Shown piece by piece: positions 22,326 to 34,990 of a DNA stretch of 64,000 nt; within the stretch, counting starts at the first letter, position 1, and each line of letters starts with the position of its first letter. The notes beneath the pieces are model-generated. The model saw only the letters and a list, made by a program, of their open reading frames with translations, did no database searches and was not told where the DNA came from. The position numbers were made by a program, and so were the translations under genes. This DNA comes from Pomphorhynchus laevis. Its lineage: Eukaryota; Acanthocephala; Palaeacanthocephala; Echinorhynchida; Pomphorhynchidae. The stretch lies in the NCBI GenBank assembly GCA_012934845.2, contig WNNJ02001540.1, positions 100,936-164,935 on the forward strand. The letters are read 5' to 3'.

Positions 22326-22692
22326 GGCCGTATTCAAACTAGATAAAAGCCAGAATCAATCTCACTCGATCAAGACGAATACAGCTACCAAATCATTACA
22401 TTATCAACCTGTCTAACCATTTGCATTTTATCACTACCTTATAACAATAAATATACCCAAGACCAAGTTTACTCTGTTTCTTCGAATCCCCTTGCTTTTG
22501 ACAGTTTTCATAGTCAAATTCGTTGCTCAAAAGATTAAGTGTACAAATGTAGGCTGCGAGGTATTCACTGTGATAAAGATGCTTGAAATAATTATTCATG
22601 ATTTCTTTGAGATACTTGTCGTGTGGGATTTGCTCAGCCGAATGTCGTGCATTCTCGAAAGTGGAACTTCAGATACATACAGTAGACATTTC

Positions 22693-22770
22693 TCATTTAA
22701 AATTCGAGGTTCAGAAAAGTTCATGAGTTCAGAAAAGTTCATGAGTTTTTGAGTTCAGAAAAGTCCATGG
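22693..22770. repeat. Tandem repeat of about 20-bp units
   Basis: Three copies of GAGTTCAGAAAAGTTCATGA follow one another, the last with one change and a short spacer. Confidence 0.6.
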
Positions 22771-23179
22771 TAGAGGCATATTATATCCCTATACCTGAAA
22801 ACAATAATTTTTATTTTCATTGTATTTCAGCAAAAAGCCGAGATATCCTTTCTTGTATGTTAGTTACTCTCAATGAAGATTTAGTAAATTTAATTGTTTG
22901 TAAGTCACACGCCACAAGTCACAGGAGTTATATTCAAAAGTATACGTCGAACACGATTTGTCTTCGGTAAAACGTAATGCCAAGAAAGCTCTACATACAG
23001 AACTTAACAGGAAATGCAAAGCTGATACATGGAGTAGGTTTAAAATTCGAGACTTTAACATTATATAGACATAAACTCTGCCAGATTCAATTTCGAACCC
23101 ATTAGCTGATCTTACTGAGACGGGTTCCAAAATGCAACTACATTTTAATATAATTTAGCTCCCGGCATAATATCATAAA

Positions 23180-23880
23180 CAGATAGATAACATTGTTAGT
23201 CCCACATTCGAATTACTATCCTTATTATTTCGCCTAATTATTCGCGTATTTTTGTCCACGATCAGCCTGACTTCACGCATGATATCGTTAAAACCATCCC
23301 AAGTAAAAATCATCCTAACACCCTGTTGCACAAACGTGCTTATCTATTGGGTTTGCTAATCATACGCTATTTACAAAATCGCTTTATCTGGTACTTGATT
23401 TGTTTGATAGTTATTCCTTTTATCTTTTCTGTTTGATCAAAACTTGACATTTTCCATATCACCTATGCTAACACTGCCTTCAATTCTTAAACTATAACAT
23501 CAAATACATTGCGCGTCCATCATGAGTTGGCACGTTATATATAATATGCATTTGATGTCGAACTCCATTATATTCTCAGTAACCTGATACATTGTGATCC
23601 TGTTCTTGATAGCTCTTTATATAAATATTTTGACGTGTTCATCTTCCTTCAATCATGCAATCATCTGGGTGTTGTTAAATAAATCCTGCTTAGATCCTTT
23701 TATCTTTCTTCGTATAAACCTATCAAACCTTCCGACTATTTTCAAGTTATTTGAACGCATCATAGTTGCACAAATAACTGACCACATGCACACAAAGGAT
23801 CTTTTCCATTTCTAATTTTTTTATATATAAATTTCTTTCTAATAATAAGATTTTATTAAAAAGAATATATGTCTTGAAAA
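23180..23880 (+). mobile_element. Decayed LINE fragment (CR1/L2-like)
   Basis: The translated fragment NLPTIFKLFERIIVAQITDHM in the frame at 23700-23815 matches the conserved RT start 'SLLPxxSKxFERIIxxQ' of CR1/L2-type LINEs. Short upstream pieces also look LINE-like but are broken by many stops. The RT continues no further than about 23820. It is an old relic. Confidence 0.5.
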
Positions 23881-23939
23881 AAACGTTAGTAAATAATAAA
23901 TAAAAATAATGACAGAACTTCCTGTTTCTTCAACGTTCC

Positions 23940-26900
23940 ATGTGTTCTAGCCTTTAATCATTACGGCCACAGGTTCGGTGGGACCTGAGCCCCACAGCCA
24001 ATTTAACACGCCGCTCTTCGACTGAACCACCCGGGGTCTTTTACCCCACCCCCGAAAAGTGGGGGTGAAAGTCTCCTAATGGTTCAGTTCAGATGGTTGG
24101 TTCAGATGGTTCAGTTCGGATGGTTCAGACTATGATGGGTATATTTACCCATCATAGTCCACTGAGGCGGACTATGATGGGTAAACGAGAGACGAACAGC
24201 TTGATAAACCTTAGCCTTTGCTCTGGGAAACGTCCTCTAGAAAAGAAGACTAATCCCGAGATAGCCCAAGTACCCCAGAGGCGCACCTAAGTTTTCCTTT
24301 TCAATGACAGACGCTGGGCCCGTTTCAGGGCCCACCTAGCTCTCTTCAGGATACGTTTAAGTCTATCCAGGTCAGCCTTCGCTGACCAATTCACCGTAAC
24401 GGTGAACCCAAGGTATTTTACTCGACTTGTGAAGGTGGGGAGATGTTGATTAGTCAAAATAGAGGAGAGAACAGAAAGTGCTAATCTCTTAAGTTTTTGC
24501 TTTGTTGCATGGGCGCCATGAAAGACAACCACCTGCGATTCCGTGGAGTTTAAAATGAGATTTGACTTTGGTAACTGGTCTTTTGATCTAAAAAATAATC
24601 GACTGATGTCGGAGTCTACGTCTTTGCATCTGCGTCCGGAAAACAGGGCTGTGGTATCATCAGCATATACCACTAGACTTGTTCACGTTTAAATATTTTA
24701 ACGAGCTCAATAGAGGAAGCAAGCTATAAGATTGAAAAAAGAGGGGAACCTTGAGGCACACCCGTAATGGTGTAGAACAGACGCGCATCAGGGTCGTCTT
24801 CACAATAGAATCGCTTGGTGTACAGCAGTATCTCCACACTGTTCACAATTCTCGCAGGCAACCCGATGGATCTGAGAGAAGAGATCACGAAGGGAATGGA
24901 GATGCGTTCAAATGCAGCAGAAAAGTCAAGGAAAACATCGACAACTAAACGATAGCTGAACACCCGACAAAACTACTCCACCTCACCAACTGCCGAATAG
25001 ACCGAGCGACCTTTGACGAACCCATGAAAACCTGGAGGGATCAAATTACGCCTACTTAAATAATCGCGGATTTTACGCGCAAGCGCTTTTTCGTAAATCG
25101 ACACGAGGGCATTTTGAATCGAAATAGGCCACATGTCTTTAGGATATGATACTGGATACTTTTTTGGAATAAAAATTCATCTTCTAATGTTGATGCCGGC
25201 CACATCGGATGGGGCGGCTAAGAGAATTGTGACATCCACTTCTATTCTTTGATCGGCTGTCAAAAGCTGACATACACGAGAAGAGAATGGAGCGACGGAT
25301 TTGGAGGTGCCCGAAAGATGCCCCCAGGAGTTAAGAATATCTGTGACAGATAAATCTCTACTCCTTAAGTTTCACAAAGGCGGGATTGGCTGAGGTGATT
25401 GAGTGGCTCCATAATCATGTTGGGATAGTGACTCCTCTAAAACTTTATCAAGACCGATTTTACTAATCCAACCCAATGCCATATCCCTCCAACAAACAAA
25501 CTTCTCTTTCTTGAATATCTTCCAGAACGAAGACTGGGCTGGATTAAATGAAGCAATGCTTGTCCTATCCTTACCCAGTTGGAACCTTTATCTAGTGATC
25601 CAATATTCTTCTGAGAGAACTTGCCTGGCAGAAGCAGAAAGATTGAAAAGACGAAGCATATACGCTAAGGTCTTGAGTTTTGATGAGTGGGACTTTAAAC
25701 ACGACCTTTATAGGTTGTCGAAAGCATCGCGGTAACTTGCGAAGAGAGGTAGGAATTAAATTCGGTAAGAATCTCATTCCCAATTTGGGGAAGCGTTGGA
25801 TAGCTGCCTGAAAGAAAGCCACTCTGATTGGATCAAAGTGGAATCTCCTTCTAAGCAGTGTATCCTCTTCTATCCGCAGCGAATCAAGTAATGAAAGGTG
25901 GACAGATGTTGACGCAACTGCTCCGTATAGTGGGGTTTTAACAATTACCTCTCATGAAGCAGTAAAATGTCGAGGATAGAATTTGTTGATGTGCAATAAA
26001 AGGTAGGGGACGGTGGTTTGTGAATAAGATAACCGTTCCTGGCTCTGCGGAGTGCTGCATTAATCCAACGACTAGTTATTTCGTTGAAGCCACCAAGTAC
26101 CATGTCATAGACGCTATCAATAATCCTATCCAGGAGGTCACGGTTCTTGTGAATCTCAACTGGACGGATGTAGACATTGGCTAGACTGAGGCGTTTACCG
26201 TTCTTACATAGTGAAACTACTAAACAAGACCGGGCTGGGCAAGACTAGTTGAGTAGAAGGGACGATCTTAAGGAGCATTTAACTAGGGTTAAAAGACCTT
26301 GAAATAAAGAGGAGTGAGATGGGGTTATGTACGGAGTAGAGCGGGAGCAAATGTGCTTTGGTAAGAATCGAGTAATGTCCTGGGGAAGACGGATAGACCG
26401 CGTCTCCTGAAGGACTATAACATCTGCATCTCTACCAGATAGAAGTCTAAGGGCGGAAGCTCTACCCGAATTCCATTAAAGAATATTAAGTGAGAAAGGC
26501 TCTCGAGTACTCTGCATTGTGTTAGGTCAGCGGTGTGGGATTGCCACATCCCTAGACGGAGCTAAGGGTGGATAGGTTACCCCCTTCACCATCAGAACCA
26601 TCCAGAGTGGACACTTGCCAACGGGCAATTTTTTTATTTCCCTTTGAGGCTTTCTTGCCCGTTATCAATTTTCCAATCTTAATGGGGGGAACGGCGTGAG
26701 CCGAAGCCCCCTTTTCTTAGATTCGGAAAGAACTTGCTCCGTAAATCGAGGCGAGATGTAAAAGGCCGCGGCCAAGTTTAAGACAAGGTCTTCCATCCTT
26801 TTAAAGGCTGTCAGGATCTTGTTGTCAGTGACCTTCATCATCTCTTCGTCTGACATTATCTTGGCTACATTTGTAAAGGAATTGTCAAGTTTTCCAAACC

Positions 26901-28080
26901 TTGGTCGATTGTCGCACTCAAAGGAATATTTGTACAGTTTGAAATAGGGGGAACTTTCGAGACCAGGCAGGTGCCCCCCTCCCGCAACTGAAGCACAAGG
27001 GAGGATGAGTGCATTTCATCCCCGACTCTTGACTGTGACCCAAACCACCAATGCCACAAGTTTTGGGTAAGTCGCAGCTACAGGAGTTACAGCCCCCAAG
27101 CGTGACAACGGTTGCAGTGGAGGTAGGTGTAGGAGTCAGATAAAATAAGTTCGAAGACTAAATTGAACCTCAAAAAGTGGTTCGGATTGCACTTGGAGAG
27201 GATCTCAGCGTGCTTCAACGCGGTCGATGCAGAACCGATTGGCAACCGTTGACCACTTTTCCCAGTAAGGGGCCTCAGTGAAGAGAGACCATATTTAGCC
27301 TCTAACTTAGATATTTCAACACTATCCATGTGCGTCGGTAGGTTGATTATTTTTATGGAGGCCATAACTGGCTTAACTGTAACTGAGCCAAGCATGGTCA
27401 TATTTTCATTTAAATATTTAACATACTCCTTAAGAAGATCACTCGTAGCGAATGAGACTTTGATCTCAGCTTCATATGTCCGCACAGATTGAATACTATT
27501 CTATTGTTGTATTTCTCTGCGAAATTTCAGAAAAATCTTGAATAGAACATTACGAGCCTGTGGCTCTTTTATGTAGTTTGGAGATTGGGAGAGTCCCCCG
27601 CTCAACTAGAGTCAACCAAAACGTTACTTTGTCTTTGTTTGGAAAAAACAGCGAAATACTTTCTTTACCAGCAGTTATTTCTCGATTATCCATGGAATTT
27701 TGATTCATTTTGCATTCAGAATCCTTTGATGCTCCGATAATACTTCCTTGTTGCATGCTTTAAAAACTGCAATTTGTTTTAAAGTTGTTTCGTTTCTATC
27801 GCGGAATCCCATTTCTCCCCCGTAGAGAGTTAAACGGACTATTTTTTTCATGAAAAAGTGCATTGACGGACGATCAAAGAATTTTGAAAATAGCATTACA
27901 CAGAATACGATGAAAATTCCTGATGGAATCAAGGGAATGATGGCTAAAGAAGACTTTGGAACGACGCAATTGCAGGTTAGTGAGTTTTCTACTGTTGGAG
28001 GATAGGGCAAATTACTTCCCCCAATCCCCAAAGCAAAAAACTGGACATTATTACACTTTTGCAACCAATAGAAATACATT
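23940..28080 (-). mobile_element. APE-type LINE (Jockey/I/R1 superfamily), copy A
   Basis: The minus-strand copy is mostly complete but carries many stops and shifts. ORF1 lies at about 27756-26540: MDNREITAGKESISLFFP, SVRTYEAEIKVSFA-like, LEAKYGLSSLRPLTG, then CNRCHAWG, the start of a zinc knuckle. ORF2 starts at 26518 and runs to about 24290. It shows an endonuclease start (FSLNILWNSG, DADVIVLQETRS), NRDLLDRIIDS, then RT blocks DFSAAFERISIPFV, TGVPQGSPL and MVYADDTTALFSGRRC. The C-terminal part holds YLGFTVTVNWSAKADL. The 3' part (23940-24290) contains a short palindromic insertion. A hydrophobic minus-strand frame of 124 codons at 27705-28079 lies in its 5' region and is not recognised. 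Confidence 0.85.
24128..24184. repeat. 14-bp palindrome with an extra direct copy
   Basis: GACTATGATGGGTA (24128-24141) and its reverse complement (24146-24159) flank TATT. GGACTATGATGGGTA appears a third time at 24169-24183. Just before lies a run of GGTTCAGATGGTTCAG units (24081-24127). The other two copies of this LINE lack this block, so it is a local rearrangement of the 3' region. Confidence 0.65.
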
Positions 28081-28289
28081 CCTTGTATAACAGACTATTA
28101 CGTGATTTTTCAAATAAATATCCCAACAGAGTAGTCTTTAATTCTGTTAAGTATTACGAGAGCTCTGTGAAAATATCATTCGCGTAAGAAGATACTCTTG
28201 ATCACTATGGGAATTACTTTGATCAAAACTACAGCAGTTTTGCGACGCTTGTAAAGAAACCTATACTTGCAACGTTAAAAATTAATAAC

Positions 28290-29067
28290 TTGCCTTCCTC
28301 TATGGAAGAAAATGATTTGGCTACATTATCAAAAACCTACAAAATCCACAATATACGTTCACTTACCGGCCGTAATGGCCTTCCTATCAATGTGGGATTC
28401 TGTCCTGCCCCCTTGCGCAAGCAGAGGTTCTCGAGAGATCACAATGCAACCCATTCATGGGTTCAATCTCAAATTCAAACTAATATCGGCAGAAGAGTTT
28501 ACGTACCCGCATTGCAGCCGGTGCCATAAATGGGGGCACTGGGCCTCCAGCTGCAGTGGGGGGGCAAGCTGCGGAATAATAGACTGCCCCGCGATTGACT
28601 CAGCTCTTCCCTGTTCTAATGGGATCAAGTGTTGTAAGTGCCCCCACTTCAAGGAATGTATTGCAAAGTTCCGTGAGCCAAAATCTGCACCTAAAACATT
28701 CACCAAGTCGGCATATAGATCCTCTGACTGCGAGTCTATGTTGATTATGGACTTCAAGTTCGAAACTTTCAGAAAAGAAATACAAGAGCTTGTAGCGAAA
28801 ACAATTGCCAAAATGTTCGTCAATACGGTTATACCAATTCCAACCGATGGGGATACAAACAATAGATGGGTGTCGGCTCGGAAATCCAAGAAACGAGGAG
28901 CTTCGGCCCAAGCCGTTCCCCCTTTAAAGATCGACAAAATGCTTATGGGCATGACTAGAAGCGCCTCAAAGAAAAATGATGATAATGCCCGGGGGCAAAT
29001 ACCCACTCTGGGCGGCGCTAGTGGTGGAGGGGGCAATCCTTCCACCCTAGCTCTGTATAGAATGTGA
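28290..29067 (+). pseudogene. LINE copy B ORF1 (nucleic acid-binding, zinc knuckle)
   Basis: Two overlapping frames share the protein: NLPSSMEENDLATLSKTYKI to about 28470, then the 28312 frame through SAEEFTYPHCSRCHKWGHWA. This contains a CX2CX4HX4C zinc knuckle (C-S-R-C-x4-H-x4-C), followed by more cysteines (CGIIDC, KCCKCPHFKEC). The C-terminal half is Ser/Lys-rich and ends GGASGGGGNPSTLALYRM. One frameshift near 28450-28470 separates the two parts. ORF1 proteins of this LINE type bind the element RNA. Confidence 0.7.
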
Positions 29068-29094
29068 CAATCCCCTTCCAGCTAAACTAACACA

Positions 29095-31510
29095 ATGCAA
29101 AGTAATCACGAGCCTTTTTCACTGAATATTCTTCAGTGGAATTCGGGAGGTGCTTCTGCCCTTAGACTTTTATCTGGTAAAGATGCAGATGTTATAGTCT
29201 TTCAGGAGACGCGGTCTATCCGTATCCCTCAGGACATTACTCGATTTATCCTTCAGCATATATACACCCACTTCACTCCGTATATAAGCCCTCCTCACTC
29301 CTCTTCATCTCAAGGTCTTTTAACCTTAGTTAAATCCTCATTAAGATCTTCCCTCCTTCTTAACTATTCTTGTCCAGCCCTATCTTGTTTGGCTATATCA
29401 CTTCGTAAGAACGGTAAATGCATCAGTATAGCCAATATTTATATACGGCCAGGAGAAATTCACAAGAACCGTGATCTTTTGGATAGTATATTTGATAGTG
29501 GCTATGACATATTACTTGGTGACTTCAACGACAGAACTGGTCGTTGGATTAATGCTGCAAACCGCAGAGACAGGATCGACTATCTTATTCACAAACCACC
29601 TTCCTCACCCTTCATTGCTCAACAACTAATTCACTCCCCGACATATTACTGATTCAAAAGACGTGATTGTTGAAACCCATCTGTACTGAGCAGTCGCGCC
29701 AACAACATATTACCTCTAATGACCTAATTCGTTGGAAGTTAGAGGAAGCTACGTTGCTGAGGAGAAGGTTCCACTTTGATCCCATCAGGGTGGCCTTCTT
29801 TCAGGCAGCTATCCAACTCTTCCCCCGAATTGGGAATGAGAGTTTGACCGAATTTAATACCTACCTCTCTTCGCAAGCTACCGCGATACTATCGACTACC
29901 TATAAAGATCGCATATACAATCCCATTCCAGCAAAAGTCAAGGTCCTAGCTAAAATGCTACACCTTCCTAATCTCTCTGTTTCCGTCAGACAAGCCCTCT
30001 CGAATGAATACTGGAGCACCAGATATAGGTTCCAGCTGAGTAGGGATAATGCAATCATTTCTCGCCTTAGATATTCTCAGTCTTCCTTCTGGAAGATATT
30101 CAAGAAGGATAAGTTTGTTTGTTGGAGGGATATGGCATTGGGTTGGATTAGTAAAATTGGTCTTGATAAAGTTTTGGAGGAGTCACTATCCCAACATGAT
30201 TATGGAGCCACACAATCACCCCAACCAATCCCGCCTTGGTGTGAATTCAGGAGTAGGGACTTGTCTGTTACAGATATCCTTAACTCCTAGGGGCCACTCC
30301 CGGGCACCTACAGAACCCACGCGACACTCTCCACTCGTGTCTGTCAACTTTTGACATAGAGTCAGAGAAAGGAAGTCGCCAAAACAATGATATTAGCTTC
30401 CCCGTCTGACATTGCCAACATTAATATTAGCCGTCGAGTATTTTTACCTAAAATGAAGTCGATTTCATGTCCTAAAGATCTACGGCCTATTTCAATTCGA
30501 AACTCTCTCATCTCCATTTACGAAAAAGCGCTTGCGCGTAAAATCCGCGACCATCTAAGTAGGCGAAATTTAATCCCACCAGGTTTACATAGGTACGTAA
30601 AAGATCGCTCGGTCCATTCAGCAATAGGTGAGTGCAACAGTTTTGTCAAGATAACAGTCATCAGCTTGCTGTGGATGGCTTTCTTGACTTTCCGGCTGCT
30701 TTTGACTGCATTTCCATTCCTTTTGTTATCATTTCTCTCAGGTCCCTCGGGTTGCCTGCGAGAGTTGTTAACAGGGTGGAAATATTGCTGTACACAAAGC
30801 GATTCTTCTATGAAGACGACCCTGATGCACGTCAGTTCTACCCAATTACAGGTGTGCCTCAAGGCTCCCCACTTTCTCCAATCTTGTATCTTGCTGCCTC
30901 TATTGAACTATACAAAAAATTCAAACTCGATCAACATCTTGTTGTATACGCTGATGATACCACAGCCCTGTTCTCTGGACGCAGGTGCAAAGATGTAGTT
31001 TCTAACATCAGCCGTTTCTTTACTAGATTAAATGATCAGCCGCCCTTGTCCAACCTTGTTTTAAACTCTTATAAATCGCAGGTGGTTGTGTTTCATGGCG
31101 CTCCTGCGACAAGAAAAAAAAACCAAAGAGATTAGCACTCTCTACTCTAAGTTCCATCGTGACTAATCAACCACTCCCCACCTTCTCAAGTCGAGTAAAA
31201 TATGGGTTCACCGTTAAGGTGAACTGGTCAGCAAAAGCTGACCTGGATAGACTAAAACGTATCCTGAAGAAAGTTAGGTGGGCCCTGAAACGGGCCTAAC
31301 ATCTGTCATTGAAAAAGAAAACCCAAGTGCGCCTCTGGGGTACTTGGGCTATCTCGGGATTGGTCTACTTTTTAAGAGGACGTCCCCAAGAACAAAGACT
31401 AAGATTTCTTAAGCTCCTCATCTTGCAATTACCAAGCATCGTCCGCCTTGATTGGATTATTCGGGGAGGGGGTGTGAAAGACCCCGAGTGGTTTAGTCGA
31501 AAAAAAGTTC
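29095..31510 (+). pseudogene. LINE copy B ORF2 (endonuclease-reverse transcriptase)
   Basis: The start MQSNHEPFSLNILQWNSGG follows ORF1 by 27 bp. The apurinic endonuclease motifs DADVIVFQETRS and DILLGDFNDRTGRW are present at 29180-29560. A section at about 29700-30290 (RRRFHFDPIRVAFFQAAIQL, LSNEYWSTRYRFQLSRD) links to the RT: PKDLRPISIRNSLISIYEKA, LDFPAAFDCISIPFV, ITGVPQGSPLSPIL and VYADDTTALFSGRRC, with an intact catalytic YADD. At least four frameshifts or stops break it, near 29650, 30290, 30640 and 31130. Its protein is about 80 percent like copy C by eye. Confidence 0.8.
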
Positions 31511-31529
31511 ACTCTCAGCTATAACTTCC

Positions 31530-34500
31530 ATCCTGACTAATCAACCACTCCCTACCTGGGGTTCACCGTTACGGTGATGAAAAAGCCGGTAGAACGGCAT
31601 AATTTATTTCTCCGAGCTTTTGCAGCTACCGAACAGAGGTTTATTCAACTCAGTTAAGTATCACGAGACGTCGTTAACGATCTCGTCAGAACTGCTTGGA
31701 AGTAAAATATTTCGAAACAATTCTTGTTGATTATGGGTTACTAGAAGCAAAACCCATTCTGGCAACTCTTAAGATATCCAATCTGCCCAGTCAGTTGGAT
31801 AAGTGCAATAATGATTGCTTAAAAATAATACAAAATACTTAATTTCCGGTCGGTTAATGGAAAAAATGTATTTCCATTGTCGATCGGCTTTTGTTCGGCT
31901 ACAGCAGAACAAGCCGATGTGTTGACAAAGTCAGGTTGCAATCCTTTCATGGGTTTCAACTTAAGTTTTCCTTTGGTATCGAAAGAAGAATTTACGTATC
32001 CCCCTATAACAGGTGGCACAAGTGGGGCCACTGGGGTTCCACTTGCGACTTGCCAGCTCAGTGTAGGATATGTGGTTCCTCCACATACCCGGCGTTACTC
32101 TCTGGGGAGAAATGTCTTGCTCCCCCAGCTTGCTCTAACTGAGGTGGAGGGCATCTATCATGGGTACGGAAATGCCACCTATTTAAAAGTTATAGTAGTC
32201 AATTCAAGCAGCAGGTCAAGCAGGCCCGTCCTAAGGCCGATTCATTTGCCAATTCTGCTCGTATGGCGGACGATGACATGATGAGGTTGGTGGACCTCCG
32301 AATTAAAACTGCGTTAAAGAAAATGTAGGTGTTGGTATTGAAGGCAGTATCTGTCCGGTGCACGAACTCCGCTTTACCTTCCTCAGCTGCACTTCCAGCC
32401 TCAAAAAAGGAGGGCTTCAGCTTATCCTATACCCCTTATAAAGATTGGCAAACTGCTGAAATCTAAAGAGCTTCGGGGAAATGAATATTCTGCCCAAGGG
32501 CAAGTGCCTACCTGGATGGGGCTAGTGGTTGGAAGGGAAACCTTCCTGCACTTAGCGCTGTCTAGGTGAGCAATCCCCCATCCAAAAAATCCTTCACAAT
32601 GCAGAGTAATCGTGAGCCTTGTTCACTTAATATCCTTCAGTGGAATTCGGGAGGTGCTTCTGCCCTTATACTTCTATCCGGTAGAGATGCAGATGTTATA
32701 GTCCTTCAGGATACGCGGTATATCCGTCTTCCCCAGGACATTACTCGATTTATTCCAAAGCAGATTTGTTCCCACTATACTCCTTACAAATCCCCACCTC
32801 ACTCCTCTTCATCTCAAGGACTCTTGACCTTCGTTAAGTGCTCCTTAAGGTCCTTCATCCATCTAAACTATTCATGTCCAGCCACGTCTTGTTTAGTAGT
32901 TTCACTATGTAAGAACGGTAAACGCCTCAGTCTAGCCAATGTCTACATCCGTCCAGGTGAGATTCACAAGAACCGTGACCTCCTGGATAGGATTATTGAT
33001 AGCGGTTATGATATGGTACTTGGTGACATCAACGAAATAACTAGTCGTTGGATTAATGCAGCACTCCGCAGAGCCAGGAACGGTTATCTTATTCACAAAC
33101 CACCGTCCCCTACCTTTTATTGCACATCAACAAATTCTATCCTCGACATTTTACTGCTTCACTTGAGGTGGTTGCTTAAACCCCTCTGTACGAGCAGTTG
33201 CACCAGCAATTGTCCACCTCTCATAGCCTAATTCGTTAGAGGATTGAGGATGATACGTTGCTGTGAAGGCGGTTTCACTTTGATCCAATCAGAGTGGCCT
33301 TCTTTCAAGCGGCTATCCAACTCTTTCCCATTATTAGTAACGAGAGTCTTACCGAATTTAATACTACCTCTCTTTGCAAGCTACCGCGATTCTATCGACT
33401 ACCTATAAAGGTCGTATATTCAATCCCACTCAGACGAAACTCAAGGTCCTAGCAAAATTGGTTAACCACCTTAATCTCTCTGGTGCCGCCAGACAAGCCC
33501 TCTCGAATGAATACTGGAGCACTAGATATAGGTTCCAGCTGGGTAGGGATAAGACGAGTATTTCTCACCTTAACCCTTCTCAGTCTTCCTTCTGGAAGAT
33601 TTTCAAGAAGTTCGTTTGTTTGAAGGATAGGACATTGGGTTGGATCGGCAATGTAGGTCTTGGAAAATGTTAGAGGAGTCACTAGCCTTACTTAATTATG
33701 GAGCCATTCAATCAACTCAACCTATACCGCCTTGGGGTAACTTTAGGAGTAGGGATCTATCTGTTACAGATATCCTTAACTCGTGGGGTCCACTCCCGGG
33801 CTCTTCCAAATCCGTCGCTTTACTTTCTTCTTGGGTCTGTCAGCTTTGACAGCCGATCAGAGAAGAGAGGAGGCTGTCACAATGCTTTTAGCCTCACCAT
33901 CCGATGTAGCAGGCATCAATATTAATAAGCGAGTTTTTATTCCTAAGAAAAATCCTGCTTATACCCTAAAGATCTGCGACCAATTTCGTATCAAAATGCC
34001 CTAGTGTCGATTTACGAAAAAGCGCTTGCGCGTGAAATCTGCGACCATTTAAGTAGGCGTAATTTGATCCCTCCAGGTTTTCATGGGTTCGTTAAAGGTC
34101 GCTCGGTCTATTCGGCAGTTGGCGAGGTGGATCAGTTTTGTCGGGTGTTCAGCTATCGTTTAGTTGTCGATGTTTTCCTTGACTTTTCTGCTGCATTTAA
34201 ACGCATCTCCATTCCCTTCGTGATCTCTTCTCTCAGATCCATCGGGTTGCCTGCGAGAATTGTGAACAGGGTGGAGATTCTGCTGTACACCAAGCGATTT
34301 TACTATAAAGACGACCATAATGTGCGTCAGTTCTACCCTATTACGAGTGTGCCTCAAGGTTCACCACTTTATCCTATCTTATTTCTTGCTGCTTCCATTA
34401 ACCTCTTTAAAATATTTAAACGTAAACAACGTCTAGGGGTGTACGCTGATGACATTACAGCCTTGTTCTCTGGGCACAGGTATAAATACATAGTCTCTGG

Positions 34501-34990
34501 CATCAGCCGTTTCTTTTCAAGATTAAAAGACCAGCTTCCACCATCCAATCTTATTCTAAACTCCGCGAAATCGCAAGCGGTTGTCTTTCATGGTACCCCT
34601 GCAACAAAGCAAAAACGTAAGAAATTAGCTCTCTCTGGACTCTCATCCATATTTGTCTCTGAACCACTTCCCACGTTCACAAGTCGAGTAAAATACCTGG
34701 TCGAGTAAAATACCATCATGAAACGGGTCCAACATCTGTCATTGGAAGGGAAAATCCAGGTGCGCCTTTAGGACACTTGGGCTATCTCGGGATTAGTCTT
34801 CTTTTCGAGAGAACGTCCTCCGGAGCAAAGACTAAGATTTCTCAAGCTTCTGTCTCTCGTTTACCCAGCATAGTCCGCGCCGATTGGATTCTTCGGGGGG
34901 GGGTGAAAGACCCCGGGTGGTTCAGTCGGAAGGCGGCGTGTTGGATCGGTTGGGGGCTCAGATCCCCCTGGACCTAAGGCCGTTAGAAGA
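31530..34990 (+). mobile_element. APE-type LINE (Jockey/I/R1 superfamily), copy C
   Basis: The third copy follows copy B head to tail. ORF1 (31640-32560) is badly broken: ATLKISNLPSQLDK, then YNRWHKWGHWGSTC and ADDDMMRLVDLRIK can be read. ORF2 begins at 32584 (MQSNREPCSLNILQWNSGG), with DADVIVLQDTRYI and GYDMVLGDINEITSRW in the endonuclease. The frame at 34004-34708 covers the RT: PPGFHGFVKGRSVYSAVG, FLDFSAAFKRISIPFVIS, ITSVPQGSPLYPILF and VYADDITALFSGHRY. The 3' end at 34860-34990 reads LPSIVRADWILRGGVKDPG. The GDFN motif of the endonuclease is changed to GDIN here. Confidence 0.85.

Larger units (their letters stand above)
21510..22900. repeat. Diverged direct repeat of about 90 bp
   Basis: CCTGAAAACAATAATTT, then TTTTCAT, CAGCAAAA and GAGATATCC.TTCTTG occur at about 21518-21597 and 22793-22871. 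Together with the 20577/21294 pair this suggests that a locus has been duplicated piecewise. Both strands are open (plus SRDILSCMLVTLNEDL; minus NGYLDVLLTNDENLNYCFQ). The conserved part includes the left flank, which would be intron in the plus reading. Confidence 0.5.
28130..31520 (+). mobile_element. APE-type LINE (Jockey/I/R1 superfamily), copy B
   Basis: This is the best-preserved member of the cluster, head to head with copy A across about 50 bp near 28100. ORF1 runs to 29067, ORF2 starts at 29095 and remains recognisable to 31520. The 3' region reads GGVKDPEWFSRK, matching the end of copy C. The start is truncated relative to copy A. The junction between B and C near 31520-31580 repeats a short inner piece (GACTAATCAACCACTCCC). 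Confidence 0.85.

Noticed and set aside
22941-23068. Plus-strand terminal exon (KVYVEHDLSSVKRNAKKALH)
   Set aside because: The peptide looks plausible and joins in frame after a 41-nt intron, but the strand of the surrounding duplicated segments is unresolved and the minus strand is also open. Not listed as a gene.
28455-29045. Long minus-strand open frame (196 codons)
   Set aside because: Antisense to the ORF1 of LINE copy B; composition is that of a shadow frame.
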